A stretch of 64,000 nt of DNA from Antedon mediterranea (taxonomy: Eukaryota > Echinodermata > Crinoidea > Comatulida > Antedonidae): the NCBI RefSeq assembly GCF_964355755.1, contig NC_092670.1, forward strand, positions 4,799,001 through 4,863,000. Direction: 5' to 3'. The notes beneath the pieces were generated by a model. That model was given only the letters and a program-made list of their open reading frames with translations, was not told the DNA's origin and searched no databases. Positions 53,761-64,000 of the stretch are shown here, piece by piece; positions within the stretch are counted from its first letter, which is position 1; each line of letters opens with the position of its first letter. The position numbers were made by a program, and so were the translations under genes.

Positions 53761-56700
53761 GGGGGATTACCACCTATCTGATAGGACAGTGATTAATTCA
53801 CTATTGGTAATCCTTGGCCACATTGCCTAAAGACATAAAATAAAATAAATAAAAATAAATTAAAAAAAGTGTTGAAAACTATTGCAATTTGTTTTGGGTT
53901 ACCCCCTTTTTCCATAGGTAGCCTGGACTAGGCCTATAGTAGATGTTTATTGATTCATAGTCAATTATTGATATTACTATCTATGATTGGGTTTACACAT
54001 AATAGGCCTATAGCTTTTAATTTTTAATCATACGTGTGAGAGTTTTAGTCAGCGATAGGATGTAAACAAAACAACTCAAAACCGTCCCTAATTTGAACTG
54101 CGTTGTGGGTTAATGATGACGTGATTTGTAAAAAGCGATCATCAGATAACCGAATAACGTTGGAGTAATTTTCAATTTCGGTACATAATAATTGATAATT
54201 TTGAATTTTTATTTTGGTCATGTGATCAATGTAAACACGCAGTGCGACACGGAATCGAATGACTGTGAAGTAGGTGAAAAGCACACACATAAGAATAGAT
54301 CACTTTTCTCGAAAACCGCCCCTTATATTTGGAATAAGCGTCCTAAAATGGTATATAAAAAATGGTTCCGACAAATTTCCGAGCCGGATGACACCCACCA
54401 TCTGAATTTCCTCCTGGTATGGTGTAGGTAGGTGAAATTACGCAACCCACGTTATTCAAACTGTTAGATATGTATTAGACGTTCTCAAAATGAAAATGGT
54501 GGCATCCCATGAGAAAGACAATTGTTTGAGCGAAAATATATTAAAATTTAAGAGAAAATCATGCGAGATGCACTCTGTTGAATGTGAACGAAAGAAAAAA
54601 AATAATGCTAATTTTGTTGACGTAAAAACATTTTGTACGTACGTATGTACTAATTGGCTTCCATAATAAGTTAAGTTTAATTTGAGACACCTTTCAGTCT
54701 GAGGAGCTATAAGAGATCATTCAAAATAGGTATGGGTAAAATTCGCAAATCGCGCGTTAATACTTCTAAATTTTTTTACTCGATATTATACGAATTTAGG
54801 GTCAACGATTTGCCTCAAATAGGGTGTTCTCCGATTTAGGATTTGGTATACACTTTCGAATGGATGTGTGGTGAAAATACCCGCACACTGAACAAGGCGA
54901 GGGTGCTTCGCATTTACCTATTTTCTACAATTACTGTATTGTTTTTAATAGCTGAAACTGCCCGAGTAGGCCTACAGCAGGATAATGTAGAAGACAAACC
55001 AACTTTATTTGAAAAGTCTATTTTACTAGATTTAATATACGTTTATACAAACGTATTGCTTGGCGATGAATGGAATCTCTCTTCCAAGTGTCAATTCCCT
55101 CTGGCTCTGGCGTAATAAATCACGAGTGCCATTATTATTTATTATGATACAGATATTCTAAATATTGGAACATCATTAGAATAACATTTTTTTAGATAAT
55201 CAGTTCACAAAATTCGGTACCGAAAGAAATAAAACAATGAACAATGAGAAGATTTTTTACAATAACAATTATTATCTTTTAAGATCACCTAATATGTATT
55301 ATATTAAAATCACATTCATAATAAAAGAAGATAATTATATCATCTGTATTGTGGTACATATATTGATATAAACAGACCCGTATATAATATGTTAATTAAT
55401 TTAAGACACTTTACCTACGTTTTTTCGATGTAAATTAAGGTCACAAACTGCATTTTATGTAAAAATAAATACTATGCGCCTGTTGCGATATTTTTTTTAA
55501 CGGTAAAAATGTGGAAAATAATTCAATTCTATTCCGCTATTGCCAGCATGCATTGCACACGGGTTCGGTTTTCTTCCGATCCGATCTTCCGTTTTCTTTT
55601 GATCGATCGTGAAGAAGGCAAAACAATTATGGAAGACTAACCGTAACTTTTCAACATTGGAAAATGATTCATGCCAAGTATAAAATACAATTTAAATAAT
55701 TCATAATAAATAAGAGAGGACATTCGACGTGAGCTACTTGGTACCGTAGTGCATTGTATTTCTCGTTTTATCATCATTAACCATAAATCGTTAATTAAGA
55801 CAAAGAATGACCTGGTTTATTTTACCTTAATAGCAATATTATGTATTATTTTTTTTTACAAAACGTCAACAATTGCTGTAAAGTGTCTTTTTTAGCATAC
55901 CTTTATATAACACTCAAATGCAGACTTATTATCGCCATTTGATGGGAACAGTGGTTCAAACATGAGACACTATAGATTAGTTGTTCATTGAATTCATCTA
56001 CCTGTAGAAGTAATCATAAGATTTATATTTAATGCTGAACAATGTATATTGATTGCTCTGTTTGTGTGCTTACATATAATTATAACTTTAATTACCATTC
56101 TGAAGCTAATTTCGCAAACCTAAATCTGCGCAATGCCTACTCTATGATATTGACCTATACTTACCGTGTAGTGTAGGCCTACTGTACTAGTCGTCTCAGT
56201 CTCTTGAGGTTTCAAATGTCCAATTCCTTGAGAACGTTTCAATTTATTTTGACTGTAGTGTAAAGTCATAAGAATATTGTTCTGTCTTGTTATGCGTGCA
56301 TCTAAATGGTGTGTTGTGTAGTGCTAGAATGTGTACGTGTCTCTAACCACATCGTGATGATCGCATGTTAGCTGATAAGGATGGCTGCGAACATTGAAAG
56401 TTTATACATTGATTGATATGTTGATTGCATTATTTGTATAAAGTTGGCATATGATGTAGTACAACATATTCTGTCTTACGATTTCATTTGATCTCAGGTT
56501 TTAGCTGATTATAACCAGGGCAACACAACAATAAGTTACCCCCTTCAGTGAAATTGATTGTACTATCTGTATGCATATAATTATGTATGGTTCATAATTA
56601 CAACATAGCGTGACTGAATGTTTGCTTTTGTAGCCGATTACATCTATGGCATATACATTGATTGTACCTGTATGTATTTTGTTTGTTTAAAATATGCGAT

Positions 56701-57640
56701 TACCAAAGAAAAGTTTGTCTATCTTATAGTGCATTGATAGGTAAATTATTGGGTGTGTTGTTGGTGATGACTTACACAAGCCAAGTAATATATTTTTTAA
56801 TAATATGGTAACATTTATAATCAAATGAAATCCTCTAATAGATATGAAAAGTGGTAAAAAAGAATAACAAATGCTTGGTAAATTGTAGATAACAGTGCGG
56901 TGAATTCTACTACAAATAGTATAATTGTGTTATTATAAATGTGGATGGACGTTTATTAGATAGTTGGGTTGGGGGGGGGGGATTATTATTCAAAGTGATG
57001 TTTTATTGGAGAGGCGTTTATTCAAATAAATACCATCCTAATAATTATTAATACATTATTCAATTTAATCATCTTTTGAAACTAACTGCCGTGACAGAGT
57101 GGGCCCAAGAAAGAACATTACGGCTTGCAACATGGGCAGACATCTCGGTCCTAACGGGACATAGGAAGATAGCCTACAGTTATTCCTGCCAGTTTACTCA
57201 ATAAATCTCAGCTATCGGGATTTCACTCGATTTTAAACAAAATGTCTTATCATCAAATCTTCCTATGTAATTTTATAATACTATTCCCCACAATATATTC
57301 CAATTCTTTATGGCGTAGGCCTATATTTAATTTGATCTTTATTAATTTGCAGTATAATTTCTACTACTGTACCTTCACACACGCGCGGTATGTTTTAAAA
57401 TAAACAAAAAACTGAAATAGCTATGGCCAACAAGCTCCAGTTTTGTCTTCCAAAGGGACACTGTATTGATTGATGGAAAGTGCCTGTTTCCAGTCACCTT
57501 TAGGGTCAAATCTATTATTTTAACTGCTCCCTTGTGTATAAAAGAGAGAAAATATTTGAAACCAGGTTGTTGCAAGGTGAACTTATCATTACTTTGACCG
57601 GGAGCCTATGTCAGAATTAACCATAATTTATATATAGATG
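53761..57640. other. Intergenic, no gene supported
   Basis: Short open frames occur (for example ATG 54862 to 55115 with one hydrophobic segment; 57088-57200 with protein-like composition) but none has splice signals or a recognisable family. G tract near 56970. Confidence 0.5.
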
Positions 57641-58519
57641 AATAGAAATGCGAATAGATTTCCGCCGTAAAAAAAGAAGGGAAATTGAGCCTGTCCAGAT
57701 TAAAGGACATGAGGTAGAAATCGTTAAAACATATAAGTATCTTGGGGTAACGTATGACAATAATTTATCATGGGGAGAACATGTAGATCAACTAATTAAA
57801 AAATTAAATACTAGACTGTACTGTTTTAGGAAAATTAACGTTTTTAGGGTAAGGGAAGAGATACTTACTATGTTTTATTCATCTGTTATTTTTTCAATCT
57901 GGGATTATTGCCTATTAGGCTGGGGTGGGAACATAAACAAAGGAGATAAGGGCCGCATATGTAAAGTGTTAGAAAGGGCATTAAGAGTGATTGGCTCGTC
58001 GGCGCTGACAGCGGACTCAGTCTACGATTGTCACTACGGAGAACGATTGAAAAATGGGTTACAGGCGGTCATGGAGGAGGAAAGCCATCCCCTTCATTCG
58101 GATCTTCTTCGCTGCCACATTGGTAGAAGTGGTAGACTGAGGCCGGTGTTGGCGCGGACGGGTCGATACTCAAATTCGTTTCTCCCAGCTGGGATTAAAA
58201 AATTTAACGATGACTTTAAGAGGTAACTACAATAATTTTGATAACAATAATAAATAATATAAATATAATAATTAATAATGAAATATAAGACACTTTTTAA
58301 ACCGTTTTGTAATGATCTGTTTTTTTAACTTAAATATTTTTGAGCTGTAATTTTATGATGTACTTTTTTAATCATTGTGTATTTTTATATTGTTATTCTA
58401 CATTTTATACTTTATTTTATACGATATTTTATACGATATTTTTATGTGATAAGTGAGCAAATGCAATTTCCAGTTTATTTGGACAATAAAAGTTATCTGT
58501 ATCTGTATCTGTATCTGTA
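57640..58519 (+). mobile_element. 5'-truncated LINE fragment with (ATCTGT)n tail
   Basis: An open frame of 192 codons (57648-58226) gives the RT C-terminal part: YKYLGVTYDNNLSWGEHV, FYSSVIFSIWDYCLLGWGG and LERALRVIG, ending in GRYSNSFLPAGIKKFN. The catalytic motifs are absent. The 3' untranslated part contains GACAATAAAAG and ends with ATCTGT units (58494-58519), a CR1/Jockey-like tail. The frame is uninterrupted, so insertion is probably recent. Confidence 0.85.
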
Positions 58520-59090
58520 ATAGTAAAAAATGTATTTAAAACTCATATGGTAGGCTGGTACAGGAGCCTTCTAGTGAGTTTAACGATGAAAATAAACGAT
58601 ACTTTCTTAGTTTTGTTTAGATTACATAAGTCTTCATTTGAAATTACATTTTTTAGCTCACCTTAAATAAATTCCAAGTGATAATGGAATCTTTACGTTT
58701 GTTTAATGTAATGTATGATTTGTAGACACTAAATGAAATAAAGAAATACGTTAATTAACAAGTTTGTGCGGTGTCCTATAACTATGCCTGACCAATCTGG
58801 GAAACCACAGTCAATAATTTCAAAGCTGTTGAATACTATATTGAATATTGTTGAATAACATTTGTTTCTCATTTTCTATTTCTAGGCAACAATTTTCGCA
58901 ACAAGCATCTTTAGTAAGGTTCCACTTCTTTAAGTTTGTTCTACAAACTTGTATACGATGTAATAATTTAACATTAAATTGGGCAACTTTAGGTATAAAT
59001 GTTTCATATTGTAAACTTTACAGTTCCATGTTTTGTCCCAGTCTATGATGTCATTATTAACTCAACATCCCGCTTTGCTTGTGTAGTGAG
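58520..59090. other. Intergenic, nothing specific seen
   Basis: No gene or repeat recognised. Confidence 0.5.
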
Positions 59091-59160
59091 GATATATATA
59101 TATATATATATATACATATACACATATGTATATATATATATATACACACATACATACATT
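59091..59160. repeat. (TA)n / (CA)n microsatellite
   Basis: Runs of TA interrupted by CATACACA and followed by ACACACATACATACAT. Confidence 0.95.
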
Positions 59161-59316
59161 TACGTAATTAAGAGCAACAATCTAATCTTGAATCCTCGAT
59201 CATTTTTCGCCGGGTAAAGCAGCATCATCTTCAGTCAGATGGATGCACTTGATAAGTAAATGGCAACGGTTTCCAGGCTGGTCTTAAAACCCAATGTGCA
59301 GACCAGGGGCTTTCGT

Positions 59317-60281
59317 AGTATTATCACGGAATTTGACAACTCATTACAGTTTCGTGATTAAAAAACCACCAGAATCTGATTTCCTGAAATAATGTTTGTT
59401 TACTCTAGGCCTACATGTCTATTACAGTATCACTTCTTGAAATTAGTTGATCTTATGGGTTTATTATAAAATCCGTTTATGTCAGATTTATGCCCATGTT
59501 TACGTACCGATCTAAAAAGTTTTTAAAACGGAATTTAGCATAATTTGTTTGGTAAGAATCGTAAAATATAACCGTATGCCCACTGTGTATTTACTTTTTA
59601 GTATTTTTGCTCACTGATTCGATGTTATGTTTTGAAACTGTTTTTATCGAATGTCAAGTAACCACGACTGATCGCTTATGAAATAGAGATCATAGCTAAA
59701 TCTTGACGTTTATTAAATTTCAGTACAAATTGTAAATGTATATAAATCATTTTTATAATATGAACATGGAATACTAAGATTAAAAAGTATTTTACCCGAG
59801 GCTATTCAAAATAATACTAAAGCCAATTTTCCACTAGGCGAATTTGTTCGCGCGAATCGAAAGCGTCAGCTTATACGCAAGCGTACTGTAGATAAGGATT
59901 TGGAAGATGGAAACATGAATACGCATGCGTATAAGCTGACGCTTTCGATTCGCGCGAACAAATTCGCCTATTGAAAAATCAGCTTGATGACTGATTTTTT
60001 AATTGATACATATAAATAAATAGTAGTAATACTAATACAGTAGTTGTCACTATGGAATCGAAATATGAAATAATTTGTATCTTTAATTACGAATAGGCCT
60101 AGAGCCGTTTAAAATGATTATCTTACATACTTAAGCTTTGTTCCAACTTTCTTGGACGCAATGGAAAGACGTAAGCGAGCCTCAAGTAATTTGATCAATC
60201 ACGACCCATGGGTCGTCCAATAAAATTATGCATAGTAATATAACATTATATAGGCCTACATTATTATTAGTAACAGTCATG
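59317..60281 (+). repeat. Dispersed repeat block, copy 2 (partner 15318-16506)
   Basis: Same order and orientation as the partner, including the foldback element (about 59820-59985). It has an internal deletion near 60225 that removes the right half of the second foldback element. Confidence 0.88.
59820..59985. mobile_element. Foldback MITE, second copy of the CACTAGGCG family
   Basis: Arms CACTAGGCGAATTTGTTCGC and reverse complement; differs from the 15.9-kb copy by a few bases, including an ACTGTAGATAAGG loop change. Confidence 0.92.
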
Positions 60282-62340
60282 CAGTGGGAAAGCCACTCGA
60301 CAAATCGAACAAATTTTCATCTAAGAGAGGGCGCCCTATTTTTTCAAATTTGTTAAAAATACAGAAATTTGTAGGGTTCAGGAGAAAGGATATCATGTAA
60401 AATTACTATTAAAAATAAAAAAACTTGAAAATGGAATATATTTTCAAAGGATTAAATTATATGGTAACAATTTTTTAAAGAATTTTCATCCATATTGCAT
60501 CGCGCCGCCTAGGCCAGGTTGTTTACTTTTTCCGCGGTACCACCATGACATGTGTTGTATCGCGCGCAAGAACACGAAGCTAACTAGGCCTAGGCGCGCC
60601 GGATTGAGCCTACACCGAAGCTTTCAGAAGCAGAACAATCAGTGAAATAAGAAAGAAAGAAACTCAATATTTATACTGATCAAGGCATGTAGCCAATATT
60701 TCGCTATTTATTACATTGATCAGGTAAATACGTTAGGCCCTGCTAGAAGTAAAACCTCCATGGTGATATAGCTAGGCCTAGGCCCCCACACACAGAAGGG
60801 AAATCCACACAAAACACTAACATTAATTGCTGTTGTGACCTGTAGGTTTTGCTCCACATTCACTGCTGATCATACTTCTACTGATTCATGTAAACTTAAA
60901 AATTATCAAATAACTTGCTCAGCTTGTTTTAAAGTGTGATCTATCAATTCATATAATCAGAGTCCACAAATAAGCATTTCATTTATAACTGTATATTATA
61001 CCAAGATCATGATACTGTGTAATTAAAGCACAATATTTTTATGAACGTATTATTTGATTCATTCAAGTGTTGCCACATAGTTCTGCTTTTTGAATCCGTG
61101 ACCATGCATACATTTTTTCTTTTCCTAAGCAGCCTTCATATCACACAACTCATTAAAATGGTGAAGATGAATAGTACACAGAGTATGATCTACAATGCAT
61201 AAGTGTCATAATGAATTGTTGCTTTTCAAATTTTACTGATGCAAATTTATAACTTGGCTTCATGCATTCTTGAAATTTCGTACCATAGCAAATCCTGAAG
61301 ATCATTTTAGTTAGAAAATGCTAACCATACTATAACCATATTGCAGCAATTAGACTTTGTAAATGTGAGAATGAATGACCATAAATTAAAAAAATGTATA
61401 ATTTATGTTCATTCATAGCACATTTTTTGAATGGGAAAAAGAGAAGCCGGCTGTTTAAAATGTATAAATATAATCTCTAAATAGTTTATCACAAATATTT
61501 GTACACAGAATAAAAACAATACATTTTTAATGTTTTAACTTTATAACACAACTTTTTTTTTGCATCAATAACATACAATATTAATTATTCAACTATTATT
61601 ATAAATGTAATACTTTTATAAATGTTATTTGCTAATTCCATCCAATATTTAAAAATTGCATATACAGTAAACTTTCTTATTTTTGTTTAAACTTGTGATA
61701 CACAAAATACATTTAGATGGTATTATTTATAGAGCCTATCTCAATTGTAAATATGAGTCATAAAAACAAAAATCACATTGGTCAATAAAAAAATATTACA
61801 TTCATAAAAAAAAATCTTCTTATTCAAAAGAGTTTTCCAGTTATTTTAATTTACATAGCATTTTAACATGTAATAACTCAACAGTTGAATCTTTAAACAA
61901 ATACAGAAATATAATAATATAATAATATAGAAATAATGAATGTTTATGAGTTGGATTGTGAGAATAATTCATGAATTGAAAAATTGACTGCTTTATTTTT
62001 AGCAGGGCCGAGATAAAATGACCAGGCAATTTTTCATCAAATACAAAGCAGTCATGATTTGTATTATAACAAGATTGCAAGAATACAATTGTGCATGTTA
62101 TTGTTATAATACAACATGACCTGGAAGGATAACCACTGTTTTGTAGTATCTTGCTCAATGATGTAGATATCCAAATCTATAAAAATAAAATTAAATCGAT
62201 ATTATTATTAATTTAAAAGAGAACAAATGAAGACAGTCTATACATTGTGAGAACAGTTAAAGATTCATGTCATAATCCTCACTGTCAAGTGACTGGCATT
62301 TAATCTAATTGGTTCTTCAATGCACATGTATTGTTGTTTC
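60282..62340. other. Intergenic; CpG-richer patch at about 60500-60620
   Basis: The patch (GCATCGCGCCGCC, TTTCCGCGGTACC, ATCGCGCGCAAG, AGGCGCGCCGG) stands out from the A+T-rich surroundings. It is followed at 60721 by CAG-GTAAATA, a possible splice donor, so it could be a promoter and first exon of a plus-strand gene. No downstream exon was found. Confidence 0.35.
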
Positions 62341-62349
62341 AGAACCACC

Positions 62350-62604
62350 AGATTGGAGTTGTGGCTTGGTGGTTATGATGCTTGGCTACCACTCCAAGGG
62401 TCCTGGGTTCAAGTCCCATCACATGTCAGGATTTTTTCTAAGGACCAAATTCTCCACTCCCAAAGACTTGTAATAAGACTTTGTTTATGTAGAGCATCTT
62501 GTGTATATGTTTGTCTTGTGAACATCTGAGGGTCCCTAATGATCAGCAATAGCTGGATGGATCACCCTCATTAAATATGGTTTAAAAAAAAAAAAAAAAA
62601 AAAA
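62350..62604 (+). mobile_element. tRNA-derived SINE with poly(A) tail
   Basis: The head has an A-box-like TGGCTTGGTGGTTATGA and a B box GGTTCAAGTCC at the right spacing. A tRNA-unrelated body includes GAGGGTCCCTAATGATCAGC, and about 20 A residues close the element at 62583-62603. Target duplications are not clear. Confidence 0.78.
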
Positions 62605-62952
62605 CCAGTTGTATACAAATATATATTTCGATAGCAAATTAGCAACAAGCAATCAATTGGTATGTCACACTCAAATCAGTCCTTTGTCCAGGCCTGTCAT
62701 TATAATTGGTTCAGAAAAAAAATGACCAAATACTTATAGGCATTTATAGAAAAATACAGGATTATATTGTTATTTTAGTACTATAAATTCAGTCTTTTTT
62801 ATCCTCTTAATTTTAGCTTTAATAATAGTTTTGTGTAAATTTTGTTTTTGAGGTTACAATCATCTCGACAACGACAACTAAATTTTATTATTTGTAAAGA
62901 ACTCTAAAGTAGGTATACATTATTAATGTATACAGTATTACAATATTACAAT
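62605..62952. other. Intergenic, nothing specific seen
   Basis: No gene or repeat recognised. Confidence 0.5.
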
Positions 62953-62958
62953 TTTATT
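62953..62958 (-). terminator. Poly(A) signal after the candidate terminal exon
   Basis: AATAAA on the minus strand, about 13 bases past the TGA at 62971-62973. Confidence 0.55.
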
Positions 62959-62970
62959 AGGTTATGTATT

Positions 62971-63063
62971 TCATTCTGGAACTAGGCAGCCTTCATCCAG
63001 CTTCGCCTTCTTTGTAGTATCAGCATGGTCTGTTGCACTCAGTTGGACAACATCAAACTGTTT
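62971..63063 (-). CDS. Candidate terminal exon, unknown protein
   Basis: On the minus strand, ACATTTTCAG (acceptor) precedes 30 codons beginning KQFDVVQLSATD and ending KLDEGCLVPE, then TGA and a close AATAAA. Composition is protein-like (acidic and Lys-rich). It probably belongs to a gene extending beyond the right edge. The reading frame does not match the phase left by the candidate exon at 63222-63281, so an exon may be missing between them or one of the two is wrong. No family recognised. Confidence 0.45.
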   Translation of the reverse strand, partial: KQFDVVQLSATDHADTTKKAKLDEGCLVPE

Positions 63064-63221
63064 CTGAAAATGTTGTACCACTGTATGATGGTGTGGCAAA
63101 CCATTTGCAATGTAGGCCTACCATAATTTGTTATTGTGACATCCACAAATTTTACATGGACCACGCCTTTCCGCAAAGGGTGTGTTGCAATACAATTACT
63201 TATTTTAGGCATTACTTACCT

Positions 63222-63281
63222 TTTTAATTTAGCATTTTCAGTCGGTAATTTTGAATACAGATCTTTTTGCCACTCACTGGA
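63222..63281 (-). CDS. Candidate internal exon, unknown protein
   Basis: Minus strand: TTCCTTCCAG acceptor, then an open stretch reading EWQKDLYSKLPTENAKLK, then a strong donor AAG-GTAAGT. The frame leaves two bases over at the donor. Helical, charged sequence; no family recognised. Confidence 0.4.
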
Positions 63282-63359
63282 AGGAATAGAATATTTATAG
63301 AGATAATACTAGAAGAATAGAATAACAGAATAATTAATATATTATTTATTTAGTTGCAT

Positions 63360-64000
63360 GGGAATTATTTAGCCTAGGCAGCCTAGTTTTTACTATAGTA
63401 TAGGCTAGCCAGGCTAAGGCCAGTATACTTTACTAGACCTATATGCCTATGCTAGGGTGGATAGGCATACTACTGGATACCAGCTAACCTAGGCATAGGT
63501 TACCGTATGTCTAGGCCTACTATAATAAACGTAGCCTAGGTAGAAGGCAGGCCTAGTTTAGGCCACATTTAATAGGGCCTTATACTTATAGCTATAGCTA
63601 AGCCTACAGTCTGAGTAGCTAGTCTAGCTTGGCCCTATCTAGGCCATTATCCCTTTTATATATTAATATCGTACCTAACTACGGCCCTCAGGCTAGGCCT
63701 ACTACCACTAGGCTATACATATAGTCTGATCATTTATAGCCAGGCGTGTGAGATCATCGCAAATTAGGACTTTCTGTCCTAGCCTAAGCCTCGCCTAAAT
63801 AAAAGGCTAGTAGGCCTCTTCTAGCCTTTTATTTACCTAGTCTAGGCCCTCTGTCTAGCTACTACTACTAGGCTCTAGGCTAACCGGATGTACGTCCTCC
63901 TAACACTAACTAGGCCTAGGCCTACTACTACTAGGCCTAGGCCTACTACTAGGCCTTGCCAAGGCTATCTCATGACTTAATCGGAATAAACTATAAACAG
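63360..64000. repeat. AGGCCT/CTAG-saturated low-complexity DNA
   Basis: Dozens of AGGCCTA, CCTAGGC, CTACTACTAG and GCTAGGC words tile the segment. It ends at 63912-63955 in two tandem CTAGGCCTAGGCCTACTA units. No gene seen; if the minus-strand gene continues here it would be intron. Confidence 0.8.

Noticed and set aside
54862-55115. Small membrane protein gene
   Set aside because: One hydrophobic stretch and an ATG, but no splice signals, family or poly(A) context; chance frames of this size are expected.
57088-57200. Coding-like patch (VTEWAQERTLRLATWADISV)
   Set aside because: Composition looks protein-like but there is no clear acceptor, start codon or homology I can name; perhaps a transposon remnant.
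61841-62158. Minus-strand frame of about 105 codons
   Set aside because: A/T-rich, low-complexity peptide ending in a run of Tyr/Ile/Leu; no signals supporting an exon.

Overview
The window looks like A+T-rich nuclear DNA from an invertebrate deuterostome, most likely an echinoderm or a close relative. This is inferred from a single-exon very large interferon-inducible-type GTPase gene, a small family of single-pass Ig-like receptors, CR1-, RTE- and Ngaro-like retroelements, intron signals (polypyrimidine tract plus AG) and AATAAA poly(A) signals. There is no operon structure. The species cannot be fixed from the sequence. A palindromic octamer, TAGGCCTA, is scattered through the whole window far above chance.

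Layout, left half. A G-rich minisatellite fills bases 1-1645. Three paralogous Ig-like genes follow on the + strand: copy 1 at 3430, copy 2 at 12608 and copy 3 at 25555. They share the spacing C-x(7,8)-C-x(17,19)-C-x6-C-x27-C. Copy 2 is intact: signal peptide, two Ig-like domains, membrane segment and basic tail. Copy 1 has an in-frame stop just before its membrane segment. Copy 3 has its membrane segment in another frame after a tetranucleotide run, and its tail runs into an RTE-type LINE fragment. The DNA between them holds foldback MITEs, diverged duplications, short tandem repeats and a candidate exon with a YxxL tyrosine motif (8418-8587).

Middle. A nearly complete CR1-like LINE lies on the minus strand (26932-31120), with ORF1 intact and ORF2 frameshifted. 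It is followed by a shorter LINE fragment. At 33393-40719 sits a tyrosine-recombinase retroelement of Ngaro/PAT type: gag, RT-RNase H and recombinase on the minus strand, bounded by split direct repeats in the order A-B-A-internal-B-A-B. Its 3' noncoding part carries a three-unit array. Each unit has three hairpins with different but self-complementary stems and one shared loop core, plus a long poly(A) tract in element sense. This array is the least conventional structure in the window.

Right half. The very large GTPase gene (42180-46808, minus, 1542 codons) is the largest intact host-like gene. Beyond it are several satellites and a 26-bp-arm hairpin. There is a 0.9-kb terminal-inverted-repeat element, and an 830-bp element with TTA target duplications whose empty site is preserved 2.8 kb away. 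A 5'-truncated LINE, a second copy of the 15.3-16.5 kb repeat block, a tRNA-derived SINE and two probable terminal exons of a minus-strand gene follow. The last 640 bases are saturated with AGGCCT/CTAG motifs.

Functionally the window combines putative immune-type genes (Ig-like surface proteins, a giant GTPase) with a dense transposon background that has visibly reshaped at least one of them (copy 3).
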